From assembly GCA_022497155.1 (NCBI GenBank), contig MU385718.1, positions 806,001-870,000 on the forward strand: a stretch of DNA of 64,000 nt, given 5' to 3'. This document shows, in pieces, positions 45,663 to 58,054 of the stretch; position 1 is the first letter of the stretch; the number at the start of each line of letters is the position of its first letter. The translations under genes were made by a program, and so were the position numbers. This stretch comes from Whalleya microplaca. Its lineage: Eukaryota > Ascomycota > Sordariomycetes > Xylariales > Xylariaceae. Under the pieces are notes generated by a model, which was not told the origin of the DNA, made no database searches, and saw only the letters and a list, made by a program, of their open reading frames with translations.

Positions 45663-47763
45663 ATGGTGTATTGCGGGAAACCCTCAAGGGGTTGTCAGAT
45701 GTGTAGGACAAGAAGAATTAAAGTAGGTTGGCATGTTGGCTAAAGCTTTGTTTAAAGCGGGTTCACAAACTGACTATGCTACTGTCGCTTATAGTGTGAC
45801 GAAACGAAACCTACTTGCAATCAGTGTGCTAAGTCGCGCCGGCAATGTCCAGGGTACAAGGACGAATTTGATCTAGTTTTCCGCAACGAGACACAAGCTA
45901 CAGAACGAAGAGCGCGGAGGGCAAACAGGAAAGTATCAACACACAAGACGGATATACTGGAAACAAGTTCTGAAAGCTCGTCGACCGGTACACTGTCGCC
46001 GGTCTTCTCAGACAGCATCAAGTCTCCATTGGAACAGGCTATCGTACCTTCTTTGAATGTACCCGTGGAACACCAGGCTAGTTGCCACTTCGTCTCCAAC
46101 TTCGTTTTAGTACCTCGAGAAGGGAGTACACGAGGCTTCTTAGATTTTATCATTCCGATGATTCGGCAAGATCCCCATGGTCCTTTACAGCATGCATTCA
46201 ACGCGTGTTCTATGGCCTATCTCGGTAATCGACTCACTGGGACCGGGCTCAAGCTCTCAGAATTAGCATTGTGCGAGTACACTCAGGCGCTCACGAGAAC
46301 AAACCATGCGCTCAGAGATCCTGAAACACAGACTGCGGACTCGACTTTAGCCGCTGTTTTGTTATTAGGTCTATTTGAGGTATGTTAACTTCCTTGAGAC
46401 CTGGCTGTAATGGGATACCCTAACACTGTTCATCCAGAGCATCACCGCCAAACAAATCGGCATGTTAAACTGGGGCTCACATACCGAAGGTGCTATCCAA
46501 TTAGTCAAAACTCGAGGGAGGAAACAGTTAAAGACCAAGACCGGTCTGCTACTCTTCATCGCTGTCCGAACTCAGATGGTCTGCCCCTCAAACGTACTGT
46601 CTCGTACGTACAGCCGCTAACATAGTAACAGATTATACACAGTCTTACATCAGGAACAGCCCCTATAATGGGCGTTGAATGGTGGATTTCCGATGCAGTC
46701 AAAGACGAGACAGCCGCCAAATGCCAACGGGTCATGATCAAGACGGGAGAATTGCGAGCCGAGGTCAAAAGGCTGATGGATAACATGGCGAGGACGCCAG
46801 ATAACATTGAGATCATGCTCGACATGATTCGCAAAACACAGGCAGTTGATCAGGAGGTTGTGTGCTGGATGAACAATGTCCCAGACGAATGGCGGTTCAA
46901 GACAGTCGCTTGGGAGGACCATGTTCCGAACGGCGACTACTCCAAGGCCGAAGTCTTCCCCGGCCGTGTGGACGTGTACCGGGACTTCTGGATCGCCAGC
47001 GTCTGGAATACAGCAAGAACCGCCCGTCTAATTCTTGCCTCCTTAATCGTCCGATGTGCCGCTTGGGTCTGCTCGCCCGTTGACTACCGCACTATTCCCG
47101 AGTACGCCACCGCGGCCAGAACCTGCGTTGAGACCATTACGGATATCATCGCCTCGGTACCGTACCACCTCGGTTGGCATTTGAACAAGAAGCACATCCA
47201 GAAGGCCAACCTCGGTGGCTTCGCATGCGGAGAGGAGGACACGATGAAGGGCCTGGCCGGCTACTTCCTCACGTGGCCTCTGGCATGTCTCAACAGCCAA
47301 GATTACACGACCGATGCGCAGCGCGAGTGGGTCCACGGCAGACTAAGCTACATCGGCAACGAACTCGGCGTCAAGTACGCGCACATCCTGAGACAGGTAA
47401 CGCTTCCACTCCTACCCACTCGCCCACTCACTTTACCCCTGACCCAGCCCGACCCAACCCAATTCAATAGATCATGCTCATGCTAACCCCGGGCGCGCGC
47501 AGCTGCAAGTCCGCATCCCGTCGATGTTCATCCGGCGCGACGGCCTCCTGGCCTCGCCCTATGGCGCCGCGCACAACTTCGAGAAGCTCCTCTCGGCGAG
47601 GACGGCGATGCCCGCCGCGGGATACTCGATGAACCCGCTGCAGCAGAGGGAGGCGATGCAGAAGGAGCGGTTCGAGCACTTCCGGGCCGAGCTCATCGCC
47701 AAGGCCGCGGGGAACGCGGGTGAGGGGACACAGTGGGTTGCGCAGAAGTGGCTCACTGTATGA
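45663..47763 (+). CDS. Zn2Cys6 fungal transcription factor
   Basis: A 603-residue nuclear regulator with an N-terminal binuclear zinc cluster, CX2CX6CX6CX2CX6C, at about 11-38 (CQMCRTRRIKCDETKPTCNQ, ending SRRQCPGY). Five exons join in frame: 45663-45722, 45795-46379, 46438-46578, 46632-47396, 47503-47763. The first intron splits the zinc cluster between RRIK and CDET, a common position in this family. The C-terminal part (LIQ-rich helices, PLQHAFNACSMAYLGNR, NVPDEWRF, VDVYRDFWIASVWNTARTAR) has the fungal-specific transcription factor domain type. The target is unknown. The nearest enzyme gene is the GMC oxidoreductase 4 kb downstream, but one gene lies between, so a regulatory link is only a guess. 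A 10-bp-arm stem-loop follows the stop by 46 nt. Confidence 0.93.
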
Positions 47764-49633
47764 TCTATGCAGCTTTCGGGGGAAGACCCAGACCATTTGG
47801 GGATAATGAGACTCACCGACTCGCCCTCGGTGAGTCGAGTCGAGTCGTGAAACTTCGATATCGGTACATCATGAAGAAGGAAATACAGAACTTCTTGTAC
47901 CTTGAAAAGAACCAAGTTCAGCTCGATCAGGAGCGTTTAATTTTTGGAATGCGGTCATCTCTGGTTATCTTTGGGAATGGAGGTTGGGAGTTATCGGAGA
48001 CTATCACGCGTTATGAAATGCTTATTATAGCTACATTTGCACCGGTACCATGGTCGCATTATATTTCTGTATACACGGTCATTGGCACTTAGAAGAACAT
48101 ACCACGACCACAAAGGTTTTATTACACAAGGATGGCACATATTACAATATAAGATCATGAAATAGCTTCCCAGCGTTTAGAGTGAGTATAGCTATAACGG
48201 GATTTTGACGGCTTTCCCTCCAGCGTAGGATGGTTTGACCCTGAGGCCTGTGTGTACGAGACATGTCCATAGTCATTTCCGAGATACGAGAGTGCATTCG
48301 GAGCAACGTACGATTCTGCAGGGTCTCACTCAGGACGAACGCTTGATGAGATGCGCAAGCGCATTGAACAACTAAATTGAATGAGCAAAAAGACGAGTCT
48401 ACTTAGCTAAGGCATCTTTTCGTTTCTAAGTTACATAGCAATTTCGTCGGGTTACATAGTAGCTGCGAACTCCTTTCTCCCTCATATAAGATTGGTCAAG
48501 TTGTTTCTGATATTGTCTTGTCCAGTTTTGTAACACTTTGACTTGTACGGATTGTGTCGTTTTGAAGGAATGGCTTGAGCGTTGAATGACACTATACTCT
48601 TCCTGTGCGCAACTGACATGAACCTCCCTAGCCCCTTATTCGGACATCAACCAATGCCCCCATTGGACTATCAATGCCGGCAGTTGAATGGGCTAAGAAC
48701 AGGATTTATATGATCGTAATTAGACAGGTATCGAGCACATATGGACATACGAAACTTGACCAACTTTAGTATCAGATAGATAAAAGAGAATCAATGATAT
48801 CCGCAAAATGTCGTGACAACAGGTGCCGGTGCGACTATCACTCTCTAGAAGAAAGTATCATTGTAGAGGCAAAGTAGGCTCTTGGATCTAGAACAGAAGC
48901 TCTTCAAAGTGTTAACTCTTCGAATAATGAGTTACATAGCTGATCGTATAATTCACCGTTAGGATGAATCGTTAGCGCATCGCCAGCTTCATTTGTTTTG
49001 ATCATGTCAAGCCGCTTCGTATGATCTATTTTTCGTCGTGTTAGATTTTCATCAATACCAATACCAGCGTTGCGTTCACTGTCGGCTGTTGTTTTTCTAG
49101 CCCGGCAAGTTTTGAGTTCGACGTTCTGTCCTAGAAAGTGAGTCTTACAGCAAACCTCTTAGACATGGGTTGCCTAGTGATTGGGAATACGATTAAGGAA
49201 GTACAAGGCGCTCACAAAGCTCGTACAAGCACAGACTCTAGACGTGGTCACTAGCCGATAAACTGAATTGTTCGAGGCCTCAGATGCGAAATGAAATATA
49301 GAAGCCTTATTCTGTTAATACAGGTAGATTCATAATGAAGTTGCCGCGGTTGTTGCGACTTTGAACTAGACCCATCCATCCGATCTCATAGATCCCTGAT
49401 GTATCGTAAACGTGCCATTTCAATCTCGTCTTTCTCCTAGCGCGTAAATGACTGACCAGATGCGACTGTGTTGTGCTCAGTCTGGCGCCATATAGGAGCG
49501 ACGACTGGTAGCCAAGAATACAAGTGAGCGTATCAATCAACGCTGTAAAGCCTCATAGCCTCCCTTGTTGCTCCCAAAGTCGATGCGCGCAAAGTCGCAA
49601 AAAGCTCTCCTCACTCGAGATCGCTTATCGCTC
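47764..49633. other. Gene-free region
   Basis: About 1.9 kb with no supported gene. It begins with the probable 3' UTR of the zinc-cluster gene, including a strong stem-loop, and becomes AT-rich. Confidence 0.5.
47810..47836 (+). promoter_or_regulatory. Perfect 10-bp stem-loop in probable 3' UTR
   Basis: GACTCACCGA, loop CTCGCCC, TCGGTGAGTC: ten perfect base pairs with a 7-nt loop, followed by further GAGTC copies (GAGTCGAGTCGAGTC). It starts 46 nt past the stop of the zinc-cluster transcription factor, so it is likely transcribed. Function unknown. Confidence 0.6.
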
Positions 49634-50024
49634 CTATCTCCTCTTGACGGCGGGTGGATTATGGCTTCCCAAATTCCAGGCCTTCACGACCCAGCTCTGT
49701 GTCGCATCGACGTATTTCTCCTCCTCGACATGTTTGACGCCGACCTTCATGCCATCCTTGGTGAATACTACGTTCTTCCTTGCCATTCTCTGCGACGCAT
49801 TATCTCGGATCTTGGACACGCTAAGGTAGATCTGGTAGCCGACAAAGGCGGCGCCAGAGAGGAAGACGAGTAGAATGAGGAGAGGGAGCACTTGGCTGCG
49901 ACACAGTTTGGTGGTTAGCTAATGATATTTCACATGGTGGAAGAGTTGCGCGACTCGCGCGACTTGCGCACCTGATGGTCGAGGGCCTGACCTCGAGTTT
50001 GGGTGACTTTGCTTTCCAAACCAT
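49634..50024 (-). CDS. Small single-pass membrane protein of unknown function
   Basis: A 104-residue protein in two exons, 50024-49972 and 49895-49634, with a 76-bp intron (GTGCGC donor, CTAAC branch point, TCGCAG acceptor). The join gives MVWKAKSPKLEVRPSTISQV and then one hydrophobic helix, LPLLILLVFLSGAAFVGYQI, at about 21-40. A conserved-looking tail follows: KNVVFTKDGMKVGVKHVEEE and KYVDATQSWVVKAWNLG. I recall this tail from other Sordariomycete small membrane proteins, but none has a function I can name. Without the first exon the second opens only at a GTG. Topology is probably N-terminus inside, one helix. Isolated gene; no partner is suggested. Confidence 0.82.
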
Positions 50025-51768
50025 GGTTGCGCGTTAGTTGGTAGATGTTCTTGATACGGGCACGACAGGACAGAACAGTGGCGTTGAGGAGAGAGACAGT
50101 TGGCCGATCTGGAGGGAAACAATGGGGATTGCAGTCTAGCATGCACTACTCGATATGTCCTCCGTTGGAGAGCGGCGGCAGCAGGAAGTCAGGGCAAAGG
50201 AACACCACAAAGGCTTTGTTTGTTATTAGGATTCATATACTCATAGGATCGTAGACAGAAGGTGATGGGGCTTATGAAATATTTATTAGGGTGTTTCTTA
50301 GAGAAAGGGAGGGTTCGTTCAGCATGAGAAGAGGCGAAGCAGTCCGCAGCCTTGACGGTCTCAGCTGAAAGCAACCTTTCATTCATTCATTGATGCATTT
50401 TTCTAGGTTTATTAGGGGTTCCACGACAGTGTACTCTGTCGTCCGAATTCGCTAATGACAGCGCTAAATTTGGGGGAGGACCCCTAGGTGCCGCAATACC
50501 GTGTAGTGTGGAAGGGCGGCAGGACCTGACTAAGGTTGGTAGCCCGTCGATGAAATTGTATGTAGGATCATGGGATTGTAGGCAGGATCACGACTGGAAG
50601 TTCGGCACGTACCATTGAAGTTGGGGAATTGAATCAATGTACCCCTACTAATAAAGTTACGTTGAACGGGGCAAGAAGATACCTTGGCTACTAGGTATGT
50701 AACCCTGTCGACCTCCTACCTTGTTAGGTAACGTACGTGCGTACGTATGTACCATGGGACATGCCTTGGAACGGAGGGGCTGAGGGGCAGCAATAGGCTG
50801 CTCCGATAAGTGCAGCTAACAACTGATAAGGATCACGGACCACCTTGAAGATACATGGGTATGAAGTCCTAGGTGCCACATCTGGACCTGAGACACGCTG
50901 CTTTAGAAGACCTGAGCTTGACCTGAGTCTAGGATCTACATATGATTTCTTTATGGAAGGCCGACTTTCACATTTCAAACTGACGTTATGAACTGTACTG
51001 GGAGTTTTTTTGTAGAGGATTTTCGACCGTAGCCTTGACATATACAGATTCCACCGAAAGCCCCTTACGTGTGTTGGTTCATTAAAACCTCCTCCTATAT
51101 CCCAAGTTCCATCAGCGCGTAACCTTAAGAAGTGCATATCTTACCGATCCGGATCATAGTAAGGTAATTTGCTCTCTAGAAATGCTACAGACTAGACATG
51201 CTTCTACCTCTACTGTCATGTGCAGTGATCAATACAAGAGGTGTCAGCCAGATTAGCTCCTCTTCCTCCTTCCCTCTATGTATGGAATTCTGGCCTAAGC
51301 CCTGCTTCATATGCGGATTAAGAGAATATTAGCACAAGACAACACCTCGTGCACAAATTTGCAAGATAGGAGGACCTCGAGTACTGTAAGGACCTTGAAG
51401 TACGTAAGTTTCAGTAACACAGCTATATAAGGCTATGGTTGGATAATTGCAATGATGTGTTGGTACCACCTGCAGATAAAGCTGCATACACCCGTGGACA
51501 CTTCGTGTATATCCCAAAGCTAACCGCCATAATGCTTACCTGTGGTACGGATGGGATGTCGACCGCAGGAGGCTCACATGTCCCGGGTCCCTCCGCTCTA
51601 GCATTTTCTCAAACGTCTTCTGTCACTGCCACATTCTGTTTGTCCGGTACAGTCTAGCTAGGTCAGGTTAACTTGCTCTTCCATAACAAATTATTTCTAC
51701 TCTTGGATTCATTAGTAGGCAATTATTACATTCACCTAGTTGTATACTATCCCCACTGGCAGAAGGCC
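50025..51768. other. Spacer with one copy of a dispersed repeat
   Basis: No supported gene. It contains the first copy of the repeat flanking the GMC oxidoreductase (50725-50842) and ends with that gene's promoter. Frames at 50724-51137 and 51439-51657 have no recognisable content. Confidence 0.5.
50725..50842 (+). repeat. Diverged direct repeat, copy 1
   Basis: Matches 54297-54409 in the same orientation. Shared blocks are TAGGTARCGTACGTG, ATGCCTTRGAAC, an exact 18-mer GAGGGGCTGAGGGGCAGC (50774-50791) and an exact 15-mer AACAACTGATAAGGA (50818-50832), in the same order. Confidence 0.75.
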
Positions 51769-53674
51769 ATGGCCGCAGACAACTATGACTTTGTCATCAT
51801 CGGTGGTGGAACAGCTGGTCTTGTTCTGGCCAACAGACTCACCGAGGACAGCACTATCCAAGTACTGGTTCTCGAAGCGGGTGAAGACTTGACATCGGAT
51901 CCACGAACCAAGACGCCCCTTCTATATCCCGCCCTCATGGGTTCTGACGCTGACTGGAACAGCGTGTCTGAACCGCAAGTAGGTCTCGTCAAATTGAAAC
52001 AGCGGTTGATAATGTAGACACAGTCTTTAACACCATTCATAGTCCGCTCTGAACAATAGGACCATTAACCTTCCCCACGGGCGAGCTCTTGGCGGAGGCA
52101 GTGCTATCAACGGTCAAGCTTTCATTGCCACCTCGAAAGTCGGCATTGATATGTGGGGAGAGTTGGGGAATTCGGGGTGGAATTGGGATGCCCTTGCCCC
52201 TTATTTCAAAAAGTCGTTTGCTCTAGATTGTCCGCCTACGGACAACCCCGTATATGACCACTTTCGCTTGAACTACATCGATGCCGATGTTAATGGCACT
52301 GACGGACCGATCAAAGTCAGCTTTCCCACAGATACAGACGATCCATTCCCAAAAGCCTGGGTTGACGCGATGAGTTCCCTGGGCCATAAGGCCAGCGGGG
52401 ATCCCTTTTCCGGGAACTTTACAGGTGCATTTACGAACGCTGCCTCTATCGACCCCCTGACACGTCAGCGGTGTGGTGCGGCCGAGGCATACTGGAAACC
52501 GGTGCAATCCCGGAAGAACTTGACGATTCTTACTGGAGCTCACGTCGAGAAGATAACTTTGGCAGGTAGTGCCCCTGACGTGGTTGCTACCGGGGCATTG
52601 TACGTCCACAAGGGAGAAACCAAGACGGCCAGCGCCAGAGAGGAAGTTATTCTCTCTGCGGGGACGCTTCATTCTCCCAAACTACTTGAGCTTTCCGGGA
52701 TAGGAGACCCCGAACTCCTCTCGTCGCTTGGCATCCCCGTCCTCATTGCAAATAAGTACGTAGGGGAGAACCTGCAGGACCACCCAATGACGGGGTTGAG
52801 TTTCGAGGTTAAAGACGGCCTGAAAACCATGGACGACCTCCTGCGCCACGATGCTGCAGCCGTAGAGGAGGCTATGAAACAGTACACCGAGTCGCAGTCC
52901 GGGCCCTTGGCAGTAGGCGGACTCTTCTCCTACGCCCTACTCCCCCTTCAAGACACCCTTCCTCCAGACGTGATCCAAAAGTACTGCTCCTCCTCCTCAG
53001 ACACCCATCCTCTCGCCCAACCACAAACAGAGTACCTCACCCGCCTCCTCCAGAACCCCCACGAAGCCACGGCAACCTTCTGCGCACAAGCGACGCAGGG
53101 CAACTTCGGCGCCGACACCGGGTCCGCGCTCCTGCAGGCCGACCCGCTGCCCGGCGGCTACTACAGCGTGGCCGTGTACATCCTGCAGCCGCTGTCGCGC
53201 GGACGCGTGCACATCCGCGCCGCCGACCCCGGCGCGCCCGTGCGCGTCGACCCGCGCTACCTGACGCACCCGCTGGACGTTGAGCTACTCGCGCGCCACC
53301 TCACGTACGTCACGGCCGTCGTCGGCGCCGAGCCGCTCGCGTCCCTGCTGAAGCCGGGCGGGCGGCGCAACCCGGCGGCCCCCGCTGACTTGGCTGATGT
53401 CGGGGCTATGAGGGAGTATGCTCGCCGCTCCGTGCTGAGTAGCTGGCACCCGACTTCGACGTGTGCGATGTTGCCGTCGGTGGAACAGGGGGGCGTGGTT
53501 GGGGACCGGCTTGTGGTTCATGGGGCGAGGAATCTGAGGGTTGTGGATGCGAGTGTGTTCCCTATTACCACTAGGGCAAATCCCATGGCTACTGTATATG
53601 CGGTCGCGGAGCGGGCGGCTGATTTGATCAAGGAGGATTTGGCTGCGAGTAGGGAGGGAGTGAAAGTGGATTAG
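51769..53674 (+). CDS. GMC-family FAD oxidoreductase
   Basis: A 613-residue glucose-methanol-choline oxidoreductase that oxidises an alcohol using FAD. Two exons: 51769-51978 and 52043-53674 with a 64-bp intron; the acceptor at 52042 restores [20 protein letters not shown]. The N-terminal Rossmann motif is [18 protein letters not shown], the GMC FAD-contact block is [11 protein letters not shown], and the second signature is [15 protein letters not shown]. The active-site His is in [11 protein letters not shown] and the second catalytic position (Asn) is in [19 protein letters not shown]. No signal peptide, so it is probably intracellular, unlike secreted glucose oxidase or aryl-alcohol oxidase. 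The substrate cannot be predicted. An upstream in-frame start would only add hydrophobic leader-like residues, so I use ATG 51769. The 3' half is markedly GC-rich. A diverged direct repeat lies on both sides. Confidence 0.93.
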
Positions 53675-55028
53675 TTGGTAGCTTAGCCTGGCAGCCGAGT
53701 TGATATGGTCGTCTAGAGTAGGTAGGCTTAGATACTTCTCCTTTTCCCCTGACATTCCCTTCTATCCATTCCTTTTGCTTTATATAGTAAATTCTGAGGA
53801 GACGATCAGCTTCAAAGGGCGATGAACTATGGTAAATATAAATAGTGATATATTTAACTTATGCGGCATGCTTTGAAGAAGTGTGTCATACCCCTTTTCT
53901 TGACATTATAAGACAATAAAGCCATCCAGCTACACCTTCAACTGAGAGAAACTTATATCGAGTGACCCGATTGTCGATTAATTACCAAGACATACAAAGT
54001 TCAAAGGAATAATCCCTACATGGGCTTGATTCTTCGGCAGAAGGCGGGAGTAAATGTTACTGTTATAACCCACATCTCTGATCATGGTTCCGTCAAGGCC
54101 AATTGCGTCTGTTCAGTAAGCCGTATTGGCCTACAGCTGTCTTCCATGCGGGATTATTCATAAATTCGCACTCGGGATGGCTCAAAACACGTGACTAGTG
54201 ATTGACCGAGGCGAGTCTGAGTAAAAGCAGCACTGGATTGAGCGAAGGAAAAGTGCTCTGGATAGCACACTACATATTCTATGCCTCCTACTCTCTTAGG
54301 TAGCGTACGTGTGGTTGTATTACAATATGCCTTAGAACCTTTAGAGGGGCTGAGGGGCAGCCATGATAAAAGTGTAGCTTACCTAACAACTGATAAGGAC
54401 TATGAACCAGATAGCATGGTCACCTGACTGGTCAACTGGTGCTGCTGCTCCTTCCCTTGCAAGGCAGCCCAGGGCAATTCTTCGGGTTACATTTTTGATG
54501 GAGGTGGCAGCTGGGTGGCAGCGCTGGGCGGGCAACGGCTGAACGGGTGGAGGAGCTTGGACCTTCGGGGGGCAGCGAGTTGTGCCAGCCGACATTTGGC
54601 ACAAAAGCGATTTGTGCAGTTGGCCGAATCCACAGCGTCATCTGGCCCGTGAATTTGACAAGTTGCTGAATTCCGCCCTCCTCAACATATTGTACATCTT
54701 GCGAAAATGACGATACTATAATCAAGCACTCGTTAATTGCTGACTGCCTGCCCTCTTCCATCTTTCTGATCTGCGTAGGTAGCTAGTCCAGCGAACAAGT
54801 CTCCCGATTGTCACCGCCGGTTCGAAAAACGTGGCCTCCACTTCAAGCCATATCCCTACGCTATCGAATCGTGGCCACAACCTGAAGTCCGTGACAGCCT
54901 GCTTCAACCTGCACCCAAGCTCATCGGTCATCAGCCACCAACCCTCGGTCTTCCCATCTACTTTTGAAGAGAGCACCAATTGACGAAACTGAAGCGGCGG
55001 GAATCGAATCTGACCTAATTGCGCCAAG
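53675..55028. other. Spacer with second copy of the dispersed repeat
   Basis: No supported gene. It contains the second repeat copy (54297-54409) and, at its right end, the promoter and leader of SEC24. Confidence 0.5.
54297..54409 (+). repeat. Diverged direct repeat, copy 2
   Basis: Direct-orientation partner of 50725-50842. The 18-mer is at 54344-54361 and the 15-mer at 54385-54399. Together the copies bracket the GMC oxidoreductase gene. Confidence 0.75.
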
Positions 55029-58000
55029 ATGGCTGCCCCGAACGACGGCTACGGCCAGTATCCCCCGCAGCAATACGCCCAGGGAGCACAGTACTCTGAT
55101 CAGCCTGCCGTGGATTTCGAGGGACAGGTCTCGCCTCCACCTCAGGCGACGCAGCCCCACGATGCTGGGAGGAAGAAGAAGAGAGGCTATGCTACCCAGG
55201 CCTTCGAGATTGGGACCGGCGCGAATGCCGGCGGCGTCGGGGGTCCAGCCATGCCTGGCATGCCCCCGATGCCCAGCCCCGGCAGTGTTGGGGCCGTGCC
55301 GCAGTCAGCCGCGGGCTATGGAGGTTATCCCGGACAGGAGTTCCAACAAGGTGGGTATGGTTCTCCTGCAGCGGCACCATACGGTGCCCAGCAACCGGGC
55401 ACGCCCGTTCCGCCAGGGGTCGGTGCCTACCAGGCCCCGGATCCTTACTACCAGCCGGGAGTAGGACAGCCACCTCCAGGTGTCGCCGGCATAACTCAGG
55501 GGATGGCAGGAATGAATATGGGGGCTACTCCGCAGCCTGGAATGCAGCAACCAGGTCCGCAGGGTCGACTTGCCCTGAACCAACTCTATCCTACCGACCT
55601 GCTACAGCAGCCCTTCAACGTCTCCGAACTCGACTTGCCACCTCCACCTTGTGTCCTACCGCCTAATGTAGGTCTTGTGAAAGCTTATCTTACTACTTAG
55701 ACCAGGACTAATTCGTGATACCAGGCCAGCGTCACCCAATCACCTGACTCAAACTGCCCTCCCAAGTATATCCGATCTACTCTGAACGCTGTTCCTACCA
55801 CGCACTCGTTGTTGAAGAAGTCCAAGCTTCCATTTGCGCTCGTCATCCAACCATATGCCGCACTCCATGATATCGATGATCCCGTGCCAGTTGTCCAGGA
55901 CCAAGTTATTGCTAGGTGTCGAAGATGTAGGACATATATCAACCCCTATGTCATCTTTTTAGATCAGGGCCATAGGTGGAGATGTAACATGTGTAACTTG
56001 ACCAACGACGTACCACAGGCATTCGATTGGGACGCCGCCGCCCAGAAGAGCGTCAACCGGTGGGATAGATATGAACTAAATCACTCGGTGGTCGAGTTTG
56101 TCGCTCCGCAGGAGTATATGGTCCGCCCACCACAGCCGCTCGTCTATCTGTTCCTTTTCGACGTGAGCTACGCCGCTGTCTCCACGGGGCTCCTAGCCAC
56201 GAGCGCACGAACCATTCTGGACAGTCTTAACAGGATACCGAATGCCGACCGGCGGACTCGACTTGGATTTATTGCGGTGGACTCGAGCCTGCATTACTTC
56301 GCCATTCCTAAGGATGATGAGGAAAACGCGGAGACGAGCATGTTGGTCGTTAGTGACTTGGAGGAGCCGTTCTTGCCTGTCCCCCAGGAACTTTTGGTTC
56401 CCCTGACGGAGAGCCGGGCCAGCATTGAGAATTTCTTAACCAAGCTCCCTGAGATGTTCCAAAACAATCAGAACAACGGCTCATGCATGGGATCGGCTCT
56501 AAGAGCTGGTCACAAGCTCATTTCACCGTTGGGTGGCAAGATCGTGGTCCTCAGTGCTTCGCTCCCTAACATGGGGACGGGCAAGCTGGAAATGCGCGAG
56601 GACAAGAAGCTTTTGGGCACTTCCAAAGAGAGTGGTCTCCTCCAGACTGGCAACAGCTTCTACAAGTCGTTCGCCGTGGAGTGCTCGAAGAACCAAGTCT
56701 CGATCGACATGTTCCTGTTCTCTTCGCAGTACCAGGATGTGGCATCCCTCAGTAACCTCCCTCGGTACACTGGTGGCCAGACTTGGTTCTATCCGGGATG
56801 GAATGCCGGGCGCGCCGAGGACGCAGTCAAGTTTGCATCAGAATTCAGTGACTTTTTGTCCTCGGAGATCGGCTTGGAGGCAGTCCTCAGGGTCCGTGCC
56901 ACTACTGGCCTACGCATGAGCACTTTCTATGGCAACTTCTTCAACAGGTCCTCGGATCTCTGTGCTTTCCCGGCTTTCCCCCGCGACCAATGTTACGTGG
57001 TTGAAGTCGCCATCGATGAAAGCTTACAGAAGAATTTCGTCTGCTTGCAAGCAGGTGTCTTGTATACCACATGCAACGGTGAACGACGGATCCGCGTTAT
57101 GACTCTTGCGCTTCCCACTACGACTAACCTTGCAGATGTGTATGCGTCGGCGGACCAGTGCGCTATCACGACATATTTCAGCCATAAGGCGGTGGAAAGA
57201 GCCCTAAGTAGTGGTCTAGATGCCGCTCGCGACGCTCTTCAGAGCAAGCTAACGGAGCTACTCCAAACCTTCAAAAAGGAACTGGGCGGTGGAAGCATGG
57301 GAGGCGGCGGACTACAGTTCCCTGCCAATCTACGTGGACTCCCGGTGCTCTTCCTGGGTTTGATCAAGAACGTTGGACTCCGGAAGTCGGCCCAGATCCC
57401 CTCCGATCTCAGGTCCGCGGCATTATGCTTACTGTCTACATTACCTCTACCGCTTCTGATGCAATACATCTACCCTCGATTATACTCACTTCATGACATG
57501 CCCGACAACGCTGGAGTTCCGGACCCAGAGACTAGTCAAATCGTCCTTCCGCCACCGTTGAACCTATCTTCCGAGCGATTCGTCTCCTACGGCCTGTACC
57601 TGATTGACGATGGTCAGACCCAGTTCCTGTGGGTTGGTAGGGATGCCGTGCCGCAGCTGTTGATGGACGTTTTTGGCATGGGAGACCGCACACAGCTGCG
57701 CGTGGGCAAGGGTTCTGTCCCAGAGTTAGATAATGATTTCAATGAGCGCGTGCGGGCCGTAGTGTCGAAGACTCGAGACCACTTGTCACGTGGTGTGGGC
57801 AGTATCATCGTGCCGCATCTGTACGTCGTGCGGGAGGACGGCGAGCCCAGCCTGAAGCTGTGGGCGCAGACCTTGCTCGTGGAAGACCGGGCGGACCAGG
57901 GAATGAGCTTCGGTCAGTGGATGGGGACCATGAGAGAAAAGGTAAGTTGAGAGTTGTGTGTGTTTTTACAGCATGTGCAAAATTTCGGTTGTTTGACAAA

Positions 58001-58054
58001 AAAGGCTTTTCCGTATACTGATGACTTCTTCTTTTTCTCCAGGTTGTGCAGTAA
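55029..58054 (+). CDS. SEC24: COPII coat cargo adaptor Sec24
   Basis: A 955-residue Sec24, the COPII inner-coat subunit that pairs with Sec23 and selects cargo and SNAREs at ER exit sites. Three exons: 55029-55667, 55725-57941, 58043-58054; the last encodes only VVQ and the stop. A Pro/Gln/Gly-rich disordered N-terminus of about 180 residues leads to the folded part ([20 protein letters not shown]). The zinc finger is CRRC with WRCNMC (two CX2C pairs near 275-300). The trunk starts at [17 protein letters not shown], a beta-sandwich includes [20 protein letters not shown], and the C-terminal gelsolin-like domain contains [20 protein letters not shown]. The basic stretch RKKKRGYA near residue 50 is typical of the family. 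Length fits fungal Sec24. Confidence 0.97.

Noticed and set aside
45663..53674. Zinc-cluster gene plus GMC oxidoreductase as a secondary-metabolite cluster
   Set aside because: No synthase, transporter or P450 is present, and an unrelated membrane-protein gene lies between them.
54770..54840. Possible tRNA near CCGGTTCGAAAA
   Set aside because: No complementary acceptor stem and no A box at the right distance.
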